From contig JAFQKI010000004.1 in NCBI GenBank assembly GCA_017396945.1, positions 1 to 64,000 of the forward strand: a stretch of DNA of 64,000 nucleotides, given 5' to 3'. Source of the DNA: Muribaculaceae bacterium (GTDB lineage: Bacteria > Bacteroidota > Bacteroidia > Bacteroidales > Muribaculaceae). Positions 16,153 to 25,100 of this stretch are shown here, one piece after another. The position numbers and the translations under genes are program-made. The notes beneath the pieces are model-generated. The model did no database searches and had not been told where the DNA came from. It saw nothing but the letters and a program-made list of their open reading frames with translations. The stretch's first letter is position 1. Every line of letters begins with the position of its first letter.

Positions 16153-17238
16153 ATGCGTTTAAAAATCATCACATTTATAACAACCGCACTATTGACGTTG
16201 AGCGCAACCGCACAAAGCACTCAAAAGTTGACCGCCAACAAAACAAACGAATATGGCTTAATCTATTCGTTGCCTACGACAGCGTTAGAGATCACCATTG
16301 TCACCGAGCAAGTTATAAAAACGCCCGGAGCGTTTTACCAATATGCAAAAAAATATCTGAACATTGACAATCCTATTACCGAAGCATCGGAAAGCGTCTT
16401 CATAAAATCTATCATTGTCAACCCCAAAGGTGTGGCAAATGCCGATGAACATTATCTTATGCAGTTTAAAAGCGGAAGCACTCCATATCTCATTATCAAC
16501 AATGAGTCTCTGCCATTGGCGATAAACACTGAAGATATTTCAATCAATAACGACATAGAAATTCCCGCATCAACCTCATTAACGGCATCTCCATTGGAAA
16601 GCGATGCCGCGCTTCAAGTCTTTAATGAAGAGATGTTGCAAAGTCAATCAACAGCCAAACGTGCCGAACTCGCCGCCGCACAAATTTACGCATTAAGACA
16701 AACTCGCACCGACCTAATTACCGGTCAAGCCGACCAAATGCCGGCCGATGGTCAATCAATGCAACTTATTCTCGACAACATAAATGCACAAGAGGCGGCA
16801 CTGACAGCTATGTTTTTAGGAGTTGAGCAACGTGCCACAAATATTAAAACCATCAGATATATTCCGGACGCAGAGATTGAAGATTATATCGTAGCTCGCG
16901 TGTCGGCCACCGATGGTGTTGTTGACGCCAACAACCTTGCCGGCGAACCGATTTATTTAACCATCGAAATAACAGAAAAGGGCGAATTGCCCATAAATGA
17001 ACGAGGAGAAGTAAAACGATTTCCCAAAGGAGGCGTAGCATATCGCATTCCGGGAAAAGCTAATATCAGACTAAACTACAACGGCATTGAAATGCTCAAT
17101 GAAGAATTTAGCATTGCACAATATGGTGTAGTGTTTGGGTTAGACCCATCGATATTTACAAATAAAAAAGCTCCAGCCTATCTCATTTTTGAGCCTACCA
17201 CAGGAGCAATAAAAGAACTTGGCACAATCAATCAATAA
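16153..17238 (+). CDS. DUF4831 family exported protein
   Basis: The 361-residue product has a signal peptide ending ATAQ (about residue 20) and no lipobox. The body starts with YGLIYSLPTTALEITIVTEQ and KTPGAFYQYAKKYLNI, which matches what I remember of DUF4831, a Bacteroidales family of unknown role. It is probably periplasmic or surface-exposed. No promoter stands out in the 31-base gap after nnr, so it is likely in the same transcript. Confidence 0.75.
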   Translation: MRLKIITFITTALLTLSATAQSTQKLTANKTNEYGLIYSLPTTALEITIVTEQVIKTPGAFYQYAKKYLNIDNPITEASESVFIKSIIVNPKGVANADEHYLMQFKSGSTPYLIINNESLPLAINTEDISINNDIEIPASTSLTASPLESDAALQVFNEEMLQSQSTAKRAELAAAQIYALRQTRTDLITGQADQMPADGQSMQLILDNINAQEAALTAMFLGVEQRATNIKTIRYIPDAEIEDYIVARVSATDGVVDANNLAGEPIYLTIEITEKGELPINERGEVKRFPKGGVAYRIPGKANIRLNYNGIEMLNEEFSIAQYGVVFGLDPSIFTNKKAPAYLIFEPTTGAIKELGTINQ

Positions 17239-17285
17239 CCTAAATTTATACCTCACATTAGTATTCACTTAAAAAAGAATAGATT

Positions 17286-18953
17286 ATGTTGAAAGAAAAT
17301 TTACTTGAAATATATGCAAAAAGTTTCCATGACAATTGGTCATTACCCGCATTAACCGATTATATCTCAAAAGAGACAATCACATACGAAGATTTTGCTC
17401 GTCGCATAGCACGAATACACTTATTTTATGAGCAATGCGGCATCCAAAAAGGAGATAAAATCGCATTGATGGGTAAAAACACCACTACATGGGTTACTGT
17501 GTTTATGGCAACCGTCACATACGGAGCCGTAATCGTTCCGGTTCTTCAAGATTTCAACCCTCAGGATGCACAACACATCATCAACCACTCTGACGCGGTT
17601 ATGCTGTTTGTTACTCCCGGCATTTGGGAATCATTTGAATATGAGAAATTACCTAATATCAAATCTGTAATTTCTCTTGACACTCGTCTTGTTTTGGCAG
17701 AGAAAGAGGGAAATGAAGGTGCAACAGAAAAGATAATCCAAAATCTATCAAACGAGTTTGCTAAACGATACCCCAATGGCTTTGGGCGCAAGGACATCAA
17801 ATATCCGACAATCCCCAACAATTCACTTGCCGTAATCAACTACACATCGGGGACTACCGGATTTTCAAAGGGCGTAATGTTAACACTCAACAACTTGTGT
17901 GGTAACGTGGTGTATGGCATTAATTCACGACTCCATTACCAAGGCTCTCGTTGTTTATCATTCTTGCCCCTTGCTCATGCCTATGGTTGCGCATTTGATA
18001 TGCTCACTCCTCTTGCGATTGGTACACACGTTCACTTATTTGGCAAAATTCCCTCACCTAAGCTGCTACTTAAAGCGATGAGCGAAATTCGCCCCAACCT
18101 TGTGATATGCGTACCTCTTATTCTTGAAAAAATATATCGCAAACAGATTGTGCCGATGATTACAAAACAGACTATGCGTTGGGCATTGGCAATACCATTT
18201 ATCGATACAGCTATCTATGCGCAAATACGCCGCAAATTGGTCGAAGCATTTGGTGGCGAGTTTGAAGAGGTTATCGTTGGTGGCGCTCCATTAAACGGCG
18301 AAGTTGAAGAATTCCTTCACAAAATAAAATTCCCATTCACCGTAGGTTACGGCATGACCGAATGCGCTCCGCTTATCAGCCACACTCCTTGGCGCAATTT
18401 CCAACCCAAATCATCGGGTTGCACACTCCAAGGCTTCATGGAGTCAAAAATTCTTAGCGACGACCCTGAAAACATCCCCGGTGAAATATGCGTAAGAGGT
18501 GAAAATGTAATGGTGGGCTACTACAAAAATCAAGAAGCTACCGACCTGGTTCTTGACGATGAGGGTTGGTTACACACCGGCGATATGGGTACTCGCGGTG
18601 CCGATGGCACAATTTTCATCAAAGGTCGTTACAAAACAATGATATTGTCATCAAACGGGCAAAACATTTATCCCGAAGAGATAGAAGCGAAGTTGAACAA
18701 CATGCCATACGTGTGCGAAAGCCTTATCGTGGAACGCAACAACCGTTTGGTAGCTCTTGTATATCCCGACTATGAAGCAATGGATGCAAATGGTGTAGGC
18801 GCATATCAACTCCGCGAAATCATGGAACAAGTGCGTAAAGACTTAAACAAACTCGTTGCCCCATACGAACAAGTTGAAAAGATCCAACTTATCGCCAACG
18901 AATTTGAAAAGACCCCTAAACGCTCAATCAAACGATACTTATATAACGCTTAA
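17286..18953 (+). CDS. Long-chain acyl-CoA ligase-like AMP-binding enzyme
   Basis: The 555-residue product belongs to the ANL (adenylate-forming) superfamily, which activates a carboxylate as acyl-AMP and then acyl-CoA. Visible motifs are NYTSGTTGFSKGVML (A3 P-loop), FLPLAHAYG, GYGMTECAPLIS (A5), GWLHTGDMG (A7) and the C-terminal Lys in KTPKRSIKR (A10). Length and order fit FadD-like fatty acid ligases. The substrate is not known from sequence. It lies 9 bases before the sugar cassette and is probably transcribed with it. Confidence 0.85.
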   Translation: MLKENLLEIYAKSFHDNWSLPALTDYISKETITYEDFARRIARIHLFYEQCGIQKGDKIALMGKNTTTWVTVFMATVTYGAVIVPVLQDFNPQDAQHIINHSDAVMLFVTPGIWESFEYEKLPNIKSVISLDTRLVLAEKEGNEGATEKIIQNLSNEFAKRYPNGFGRKDIKYPTIPNNSLAVINYTSGTTGFSKGVMLTLNNLCGNVVYGINSRLHYQGSRCLSFLPLAHAYGCAFDMLTPLAIGTHVHLFGKIPSPKLLLKAMSEIRPNLVICVPLILEKIYRKQIVPMITKQTMRWALAIPFIDTAIYAQIRRKLVEAFGGEFEEVIVGGAPLNGEVEEFLHKIKFPFTVGYGMTECAPLISHTPWRNFQPKSSGCTLQGFMESKILSDDPENIPGEICVRGENVMVGYYKNQEATDLVLDDEGWLHTGDMGTRGADGTIFIKGRYKTMILSSNGQNIYPEEIEAKLNNMPYVCESLIVERNNRLVALVYPDYEAMDANGVGAYQLREIMEQVRKDLNKLVAPYEQVEKIQLIANEFEKTPKRSIKRYLYNA

Positions 18954-18962
18954 TAACGCCAA

Positions 18963-20162
18963 ATGTCGAAATATCTTGTAACCGGCGCAGCCGGCTTTAT
19001 CGGCGCCAATTTTGTAAAATACATTTTGCAAAAATATGGCAATGAGGTTGAGATTGTAATTCTCGATGCTCTGACCTATGCCGGAAATCTCTTGTCAATA
19101 AAAGAAGAAATTGAGAGAGAGAATGTTACATTTGTAAAAGGTGACATCAGAGACACAGAGTTGGTGAGCAGTCTCATTGCGACTCATGACCCCGACTATA
19201 TAGTGAATTTTGCCGCTGAGTCACACGTTGACCGTAGCATTACCAATCCACGATTATTTCTTGAGACAAACATTCTCGGCACTCAAAATCTGCTTGATTG
19301 CGCCCGCAAAGCATGGTTTATCGGTAAAAACGAGTTAGGACAAAATGAATATCAACCGGGCAAGAAATTTCTACAAATAAGCACCGATGAGGTTTATGGC
19401 TCGTTGAGCAAAGACTACAACGAGGCACAAGCTCTGAGCGTGAGTGATGCCGTGCGCGAGGTAATAAAAGGTCGTGATGATTTAAAGACCTTTGGAGAGG
19501 AATTTTTCACCGAAAACACTCCGCTGGCTCCTCGCTCCCCCTACTCTGCCGCCAAAACCGGAGCCGACCTGATAACACTTGCTTATCATGAGACATATGG
19601 TATGCCCATAAACATCACTCGTTGCAGCAATAACTATGGGCCTTATCATTTTCCCGAAAAACTGATACCCCTCATTATAAAAAACATACTTGATGGTAAG
19701 CCATTACCCGTGTATGGCAAAGGTGAAAATGTGCGCGACTGGCTATATGTCACCGACCATGCCAAAGCCATTGACATGGTACTGCACAATGGTCGCATCG
19801 GAGAGGTATATAACATAGGAGGTTTTAATGAGGAGCAAAACATCGACATCGTTAAAACTGTTATCAACATTATTGCACGCATAATGCGTGACGAGCCACA
19901 ATATCAAACACTTCTCACATGTAATGTTGCAGATATAGCTGACAATCTCATCACATACGTCACCGATCGTCCCGGTCACGACATGAGATATGCCATAGAT
20001 CCTACAAAAATCGCGGTTGAACTTGGATGGTATCCCGAAACTCCGTTTAAAATAGGGATTGAAAAAACCATCCGTTGGTATCTCGACAATCAAGAGTGGG
20101 TAAAAAGTGTTACTTCGGGAGACTATCAACAGTATTACGAACAAATGTATCACAACCGATAA
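18963..20162 (+). CDS. rmlB: dTDP-glucose 4,6-dehydratase
   Basis: RmlB oxidises dTDP-glucose to dTDP-4-keto-6-deoxyglucose in the cytoplasm. The short-chain dehydrogenase features are the NAD motif TGAAGFIGANF at the N-terminus, STDEVYGSL with the catalytic Asp-Glu, and YSAAK (Tyr and Lys). At 399 residues it is longer than classic RmlB because of an insert around residues 155-185 (ALSVSDAVREVIKG region), a form I recall in Bacteroidales. It is followed by rmlA after 3 bases. Confidence 0.95.
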   Translation: MSKYLVTGAAGFIGANFVKYILQKYGNEVEIVILDALTYAGNLLSIKEEIERENVTFVKGDIRDTELVSSLIATHDPDYIVNFAAESHVDRSITNPRLFLETNILGTQNLLDCARKAWFIGKNELGQNEYQPGKKFLQISTDEVYGSLSKDYNEAQALSVSDAVREVIKGRDDLKTFGEEFFTENTPLAPRSPYSAAKTGADLITLAYHETYGMPINITRCSNNYGPYHFPEKLIPLIIKNILDGKPLPVYGKGENVRDWLYVTDHAKAIDMVLHNGRIGEVYNIGGFNEEQNIDIVKTVINIIARIMRDEPQYQTLLTCNVADIADNLITYVTDRPGHDMRYAIDPTKIAVELGWYPETPFKIGIEKTIRWYLDNQEWVKSVTSGDYQQYYEQMYHNR

Positions 20163-20165
20163 ACT

Positions 20166-21047
20166 ATGAAAGGTATCGTTCTTGCCGGTGGAGCCGGGAC
20201 TCGTCTCTACCCTGTGACAAAAGGCATCTCAAAACAACTCATCCCGGTATATGACAAACCGATGATATATTACCCCATTTCGGTGCTTATGCTTGCCGGA
20301 ATACGTGAGATACTTATTATCTCAACGCCACACGACTTGCCAATGTTCCAACGCTTATTGGGCGATGGGAATGACCTTGGCGTGAAGTTCAGCTATGCCG
20401 AGCAACCACGTCCAGAAGGATTGGCACAAGCTTTTATAATTGGGAAAGAGTTTATCGGTGATGATGATGTGTGCCTTGTGTTGGGCGATAACATTTTCTA
20501 TGGCATGGGATTCTCGGCAATGCTGTTTGATGCCGTAGAAATAGCAAAAAGAAACGAAGCCACAATTTTTGCCTACATAGTAAAAGATCCTCAACGTTAT
20601 GGAGTTGTCTCACTCGATGACAACGGCAAAGCAACCAAAATCGTTGAAAAACCCGAAAACCCGGAATCAGATAAAGCTGTTGTAGGCTTATACTTCTACC
20701 CCAACGATGTTATAACAGTAGCCGCTGAGGTAAAACCATCACAACGTGGAGAGTTAGAAATCACATCAGTCAACGAAACATATATGAACCAAGGACGATT
20801 GAACGTAAAATGTTTCGGTCGAGGATTTGCCTGGCTCGACACAGGCACTATCGACTCGCTTGCCGAAGCAGCCGACTTTATCGAAGCAATACAGAAACGC
20901 CAAGGGTTGAAGGTCGCGGCGCTCGAAGAGGTTGCGTTCCGTCGTGGTTTTATCGATGCCAACCAACTCCGCGACATCGCCATGCCGATGAAAGGGAATG
21001 ACTATGGTCAATATCTTTTAAATCTTGCAGATAATGGCATTGGCTGA
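20166..21047 (+). CDS. rmlA: Glucose-1-phosphate thymidylyltransferase
   Basis: RmlA makes dTDP-glucose from dTTP and glucose-1-phosphate, the first step of the cassette. The 293-residue product starts with the nucleotide-binding [18 protein letters not shown] and has GDNIFYG and [18 protein letters not shown]. It follows rmlB, an order seen when the genes serve amino-sugar rather than rhamnose synthesis; no rmlC or rmlD is present in the window. Its 3' end overlaps the next gene by 14 bases. Confidence 0.96.
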   Translation: MKGIVLAGGAGTRLYPVTKGISKQLIPVYDKPMIYYPISVLMLAGIREILIISTPHDLPMFQRLLGDGNDLGVKFSYAEQPRPEGLAQAFIIGKEFIGDDDVCLVLGDNIFYGMGFSAMLFDAVEIAKRNEATIFAYIVKDPQRYGVVSLDDNGKATKIVEKPENPESDKAVVGLYFYPNDVITVAAEVKPSQRGELEITSVNETYMNQGRLNVKCFGRGFAWLDTGTIDSLAEAADFIEAIQKRQGLKVAALEEVAFRRGFIDANQLRDIAMPMKGNDYGQYLLNLADNGIG

Positions 21048-21444
21048 TGCTCATATAATCAATTTGCCTAAAATATGTGACCCACGAGGCAATTTGTCGT
21101 TTATTCAAAACCAAACAAATGTGCCTTTTGACATCGCACGCGTGTATTGGATTTATGACGTGCCGGGTGGTAAAAACCGAGACGGTCACGCATTCAAGAC
21201 TCAGCACGAATTAATTGTTGCCCTTTCAGGCAGTTTTGATGTAGTGTTAAGCAACGGAAAAGAGACAAAACGATTTCACTTGTCACGCTCCTATTATGGC
21301 ATCTATGTGCCACCTATGACATGGCGAGAAATCGACAATTTCTCAACCAACTCAGTGGCACTCGTATTATCATCAACGTTGTATGACCCAGCCGACTATA
21401 TCCACGATTTTGAGCAATATAAACAAATGGTCAACAATGGATAA
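21034..21444 (+). CDS. FdtA-like dTDP-4-keto-6-deoxyglucose 3,4-ketoisomerase homologue, altered active site
   Basis: A small cupin of the WxcM/FdtA/QdtA family, which move the keto group of dTDP-4-keto-6-deoxyglucose from C4 to C3. I chose ATG 21034 (136 residues) over the TTG at 21025. The pattern [26 protein letters not shown] and [14 protein letters not shown] is typical. The core motif is usually GxHAHK with two active-site His; here it reads DGHAFKT, with His52 kept and the second His replaced by Phe54. It may have altered stereochemistry, be inactive, or pair with the next gene product. Confidence 0.8.
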   Translation: MALADAHIINLPKICDPRGNLSFIQNQTNVPFDIARVYWIYDVPGGKNRDGHAFKTQHELIVALSGSFDVVLSNGKETKRFHLSRSYYGIYVPPMTWREIDNFSTNSVALVLSSTLYDPADYIHDFEQYKQMVNNG

Positions 21445-21877
21445 AGAAACGATTTTTGCACAATCTACGGTTAATGACTGTCGCATCATTACACTTGTGC
21501 GCAATGCGCATGAGAATGGATCGTTATCGGTTGTTGAGAACAATAGCGCAATACCTTTTGACATAAAGCGTGTGTATTATCTTTATGACATCCCCGGTGA
21601 TGCCGAGCGTGGCGGTCATGCCCACATCGAAAATCAATCATTGATTATCGCCGTAAGTGGCTGTTTCACCGTGACACTCGGTGACGGGAAAGAGCAACGC
21701 TCATTCCAACTTAACCGACCATATAACGCACTATATGTCCCTGCCGGATTATGGCGTGAGATAAATGATTTCTCTTCTGGCTCCGTCTGCTTAGTACTCA
21801 CGTCAGAACCATACACAGAAGATGATTATGTGCGTGATTACTCCGAATTTCTAAAGCTAACTGCTCCCAAACGTTAA
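21437..21877 (+). CDS. fdtA: FdtA/QdtA-type sugar 3,4-ketoisomerase
   Basis: This second tandem cupin, 146 residues from ATG 21437, has the complete family motif GGHAHIENQ with both His (61 and 63), ENNSAIPFDIKRVYYLYDIPG before it, and YTEDDYVRDYSEF at the end. It should convert dTDP-4-keto-6-deoxyglucose to a dTDP-3-keto-6-deoxyhexose. Whether the galacto (FdtA) or gluco (QdtA) epimer forms cannot be told by eye. Its start overlaps the stop of the first copy (ATGGATAA). An upstream in-frame ATG at 21383 would overlap much more and lacks homology. Confidence 0.85.
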   Translation: MDKETIFAQSTVNDCRIITLVRNAHENGSLSVVENNSAIPFDIKRVYYLYDIPGDAERGGHAHIENQSLIIAVSGCFTVTLGDGKEQRSFQLNRPYNALYVPAGLWREINDFSSGSVCLVLTSEPYTEDDYVRDYSEFLKLTAPKR

Positions 21878-21884
21878 TATCCCG

Positions 21885-23012
21885 ATGAAAAAATACACCT
21901 TTCTTGACTTGGCTAAGACTAATGCCCCCTATATGGAGGAACTACAACAAACGACAAGCCGAATTGTAGCCGGTGGCAGATATATCGGCGGAGAAGAGGT
22001 AGCCACATTTGAACAACGATTGGCACAATTGTGCCACACCACACACGCTATCGGAACAAGTAATGGACTTGACGCCTTACGCTTGATATTGCGTGCATAC
22101 ATCGAAATGGGAGTAATGAAAAAGGGAGATGAAGTTATTGTACCGACCAACTCATTTATAGCATCGGCACTCGCCATAACTGACAATGGACTTACACCCA
22201 TTTTTGCAGAGCCTGATGAATTTACCCACAATCTTGATTGCTCAAAATTAGAGCAACTTATCACCCCTCACACTCGCGCCATCATGACCGTACACCTATA
22301 TGGTCGTGTATCATGGAGCGAAGATTTGAGAAGCCTTGCAGCTAAATATAATCTGAAAATAATTGAGGACAACGCCCAAGCAATTGGCGCTACATCTCCG
22401 GTCGCTGGATTGCACGACACATTCACTACCGGCGGATTGGGAGATGCGGCAGCGATAAGTTTTTACCCCACAAAAAATGTTGGCGCACTCGGCGATGCCG
22501 GAGCTATCACCACCCGCGATAGCCAACTTGCGGAGATTGTCAGAGCATTGGCCAACTATGGTTATAGCAGTGGTCATTATTATAGCAATTACGCCGGTTT
22601 GAACTGTCGCTTAGACCCTATTCAGGCTGCAGTATTAAACGTAAAACTACCCCATGTCAATACCGAAAACAGCTATCGCCAACAGATAGCCGATATTTAT
22701 GACAACAACATCACAAACCGATGCGTCGTCATGCCTCTCAAGCGCATTGATAACGAAGTAGTGTGGCATCAATATGTAATAAGAGTTGCCGAGAGAGAAC
22801 GTTTCCGTCAATATCTTGCCAACAATGGTGTGGAAACCGCAATCCACTACCCCACTCCTATACATCGCCAACCATGCTACAAGCAATTTCACCACATTAA
22901 TTTACCGATAGCCGAACAATTGGCTCGCGAAATCATAAGCCTGCCGATATCTCGTTGCACATCACCCGATGACGCCCGTTCAATTTCCGACATCATCAAT
23001 CAATTCAAATAA
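21885..23012 (+). CDS. fdtB: Sugar aminotransferase, FdtB/QdtB type (DegT/DnrJ/EryC1/StrS family)
   Basis: A PLP enzyme that aminates the C3 ketone of a dTDP-3-keto-6-deoxyhexose. The 375-residue product starts FLDLAKTNAPYMEEL, has IGTSNGLDALRLILRAY, the EDNAQAIGA segment and the PLP-lysine block ISFYPTKNVGALGDAGAI, and ends with VVWHQYVIR and THYPTPIHRQP-like residues. Placed just after the ketoisomerases, it should give dTDP-Fuc3N or dTDP-Qui3N. The acetyltransferase that usually completes this pathway (FdtC/QdtC) and any dedicated glycosyltransferase are absent from the window. Confidence 0.88.
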   Translation: MKKYTFLDLAKTNAPYMEELQQTTSRIVAGGRYIGGEEVATFEQRLAQLCHTTHAIGTSNGLDALRLILRAYIEMGVMKKGDEVIVPTNSFIASALAITDNGLTPIFAEPDEFTHNLDCSKLEQLITPHTRAIMTVHLYGRVSWSEDLRSLAAKYNLKIIEDNAQAIGATSPVAGLHDTFTTGGLGDAAAISFYPTKNVGALGDAGAITTRDSQLAEIVRALANYGYSSGHYYSNYAGLNCRLDPIQAAVLNVKLPHVNTENSYRQQIADIYDNNITNRCVVMPLKRIDNEVVWHQYVIRVAERERFRQYLANNGVETAIHYPTPIHRQPCYKQFHHINLPIAEQLAREIISLPISRCTSPDDARSISDIINQFK

Positions 23013-23054
23013 TCATAGTTATTTAGAGTAATAAATTAACTCTACATCTCTGCT

Positions 23055-23097
23055 AAAAAAAGAAAATCCCTGCGTCATCAACGATGCAGGGATTTTC
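23055..23097 (-). terminator. Terminator of tRNA-Gly, possibly bidirectional
   Basis: A perfect 12-bp stem (23062-23073 with 23086-23097). On the minus strand it runs into a TTTTTTT tract (23055-23061), so it mainly ends the tRNA transcript; on the plus strand it could also help end the fdtB operon. Confidence 0.8.
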
Positions 23098-23134
23098 GCT
23101 ACACTGTGTTCTATGTTAGTAATTTTACTATAAG

Positions 23135-23207
23135 AGCGGTAAACGAGGCTCGAACTCGCGACCCTCAGCTTGGGAAGCTGATGCTCTACCAACTGAGCTA
23201 TTACCGC
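23135..23207 (-). tRNA. tRNA-Gly, anticodon CCC
   Basis: The minus strand folds as a full cloverleaf: acceptor GCGGTAA/TTACCGC, D arm GCTC/GAGC, anticodon stem TCAGC/GCTGA with loop TTCCCAA, and T arm with TTCGAGC. Anticodon CCC reads GGG. CCA is not encoded. It is a lone tRNA with its own promoter and terminator between two convergent protein units. Confidence 0.95.
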
Positions 23208-23220
23208 AAAATTTGCCCTG

Positions 23221-23254
23221 CAAAGGTACATTAAATTTTCCATTACAGGGCAAA
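23221..23254 (-). promoter_or_regulatory. Promoter of tRNA-Gly
   Basis: Minus strand: TTTG (23254-23251), 22-base spacer, TACCTTTG (23228-23221). The start site would lie about 8-10 bases before the mature tRNA. Confidence 0.7.
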
Positions 23255-23281
23255 AATTATAAAAAATTTATTTTTTACTTA

Positions 23282-24964
23282 TTATATAGCTGATAAATCC
23301 AATCCGGCAAACTCCATATCGTTCTTTGCTTTTTCTGCAAACGAAGCATCAAGTTTTATAGCTTGACGTAGATTTGAGAATACCATTTGCTCATTGTTGG
23401 TACGAGCACCAAGCACTGCCATCAAATAATAGGTAGTAGCATCAGGATTATTGATTGCCGAAAGAGTAGATTTTGCTTTACTATAATCTTTGGTCAAAAT
23501 TTGAGCAAGAGCGGCATTGTTGGTTTTGCTATTGCCAAACGCTTTAACTGCGGCATTGTTGTCACCTATTTCCAAATAATAAACGCCAAGAGCGTCATTT
23601 AATGCTTCAACACCGGCAGCCTCACCAAACAATTGATTTGCTTCAGAATAATCATTTTCAAGCATTGAGAGCAAACCTAAATTCATTTTAACCTCTTCGC
23701 TATCACCATTAATGCGAGCGGCTTTATTGAATGACGCTTCCGCCGCATCATAGTTTTTAGCGATATATTGACACATACCAAGATTGTTGAATGCACGATA
23801 ATCTTCGGGATAGATGCGGGTAGCTGTTGTGTAAATCGCAGTCTTCTCATCGACATTGTCGGTGAGCGTAGCGCAATACAACAACTCATCGACATTCAAT
23901 GCGCTTGGATTTGTTGCATACAATGCGGCAATCTCCTCATCACTCTTGCCAATCACGTTGATAGAAGCAGTGATGCGAGAGTAGCGCAATTGAGGTAAAA
24001 TCTCATCGGCGAGTTGATCAAAGATAGTTGAAAGATTACGGATTTCACGTTCACGTTCTTCGGGATCTTTGTACATTGAAAGCACACTCAAAATCAATTC
24101 TTTATCTTGAATATCGCTTGCCGCCACAAGGCTTTGGAAACCTTCCCAATCTTCAGCAGTGAATTGAGCCGTCAACTCGCCAAATTCAGTGATTTTGTCA
24201 CGTTTCAATTGTCCGCGAAGATAAGTTGACGTGTTTTGTTCACGTTGTTCCGCAAGACGAGTATTGAAATCCACAGCGCCTTCGGGTGAAGCATAAGAAG
24301 ATATGTTGATACCTTCGATTACACGAGAAGAGTCAGCATCTGCCAATCTCAATTGTTCGTGCAAAGCCAAAATATCTTCTGATTTTATTTGCCCCTGACG
24401 CACATTTGCTTGGTTGATAAGGAATGTGATATCGGCAGCATATTGCTCATTTATGATGCGTTGAAATTTATCGGCAGTGATCGCAGGTGTAACAGTCGCA
24501 ACATCGGCAAGTGTAGCTGTTGCAATAACGCCATCAGCGACCTTAACGCGAGGCAACACATATTGTTTTCCTCCTTGTTTTACATCAAACGCAAGAGTTA
24601 ATGCGCTATTACTCATTTCAGGTTGATATACATAATTAACCGGGATAGATACTGTACCACCATATTCATAGTTTACAACCGGATTATTACCACGAACGTT
24701 TTCTCCTTGGAATGTGTAAGATTGTGCCGCGACCTCAGTGCCATTAAATTCAAGATAGGGAGTCACTGTCACTTCAGCGTTTTTCAAGAAAAAGTTACCG
24801 GGAATTCTCGCTGTAACAGTTGCAGGCACATTATTCCCAACAACTTCAAGCGGAGACGGATTTACCGTAAAATAGTCAGACTGAAAAGCGGTGAGTTTTT
24901 TACCACAACCGGTCAAAACAAGTGCGCCACCAATGACAAGCGCATACGCAAATTTCTGTTTCAT
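23282..24964 (-). CDS. TPR lipoprotein with an OmpA-like segment
   Basis: A 560-residue lipoprotein: the signal ends VLTGC with Cys20 as the lipid anchor. Residues about 25-150 form a beta-rich N-terminal part. Around 215-255, INISSYASPEGAVDFNTRLAEQR looks like the peptidoglycan-binding half of OmpA (the N-x-x-L-x-x-x-R pattern). From about 360 come tetratricopeptide repeats, for example AFNNLGMCQYIAKNYDAAEASFNKA. It probably sits on the inner face of the outer membrane and binds the cell wall and a partner. I recognise it as a type common in Bacteroidales but have no specific function. Confidence 0.75.
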   Translation of the reverse strand: MKQKFAYALVIGGALVLTGCGKKLTAFQSDYFTVNPSPLEVVGNNVPATVTARIPGNFFLKNAEVTVTPYLEFNGTEVAAQSYTFQGENVRGNNPVVNYEYGGTVSIPVNYVYQPEMSNSALTLAFDVKQGGKQYVLPRVKVADGVIATATLADVATVTPAITADKFQRIINEQYAADITFLINQANVRQGQIKSEDILALHEQLRLADADSSRVIEGINISSYASPEGAVDFNTRLAEQREQNTSTYLRGQLKRDKITEFGELTAQFTAEDWEGFQSLVAASDIQDKELILSVLSMYKDPEEREREIRNLSTIFDQLADEILPQLRYSRITASINVIGKSDEEIAALYATNPSALNVDELLYCATLTDNVDEKTAIYTTATRIYPEDYRAFNNLGMCQYIAKNYDAAEASFNKAARINGDSEEVKMNLGLLSMLENDYSEANQLFGEAAGVEALNDALGVYYLEIGDNNAAVKAFGNSKTNNAALAQILTKDYSKAKSTLSAINNPDATTYYLMAVLGARTNNEQMVFSNLRQAIKLDASFAEKAKNDMEFAGLDLSAI

Positions 24965-25010
24965 TAATACTATTAAAATTTATGTTGATTAATTATTATT
25001 TTCTAATCAA

Positions 25011-25018
25011 CAAAGATA
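25011..25018 (-). promoter_or_regulatory. -7 box of the TPR lipoprotein gene
   Basis: TATCTTTG on the minus strand, 46 bases before the start. No TTTG at the normal distance; TTTAGC lies 24 bases upstream. Confidence 0.5.
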
Positions 25019-25100
25019 CTAATAATCACAGAGATTGATTTGCTAAAAATATATAAAACAACAGGGATTGACATTAATCCAACCCCTATTGCGATTATAA

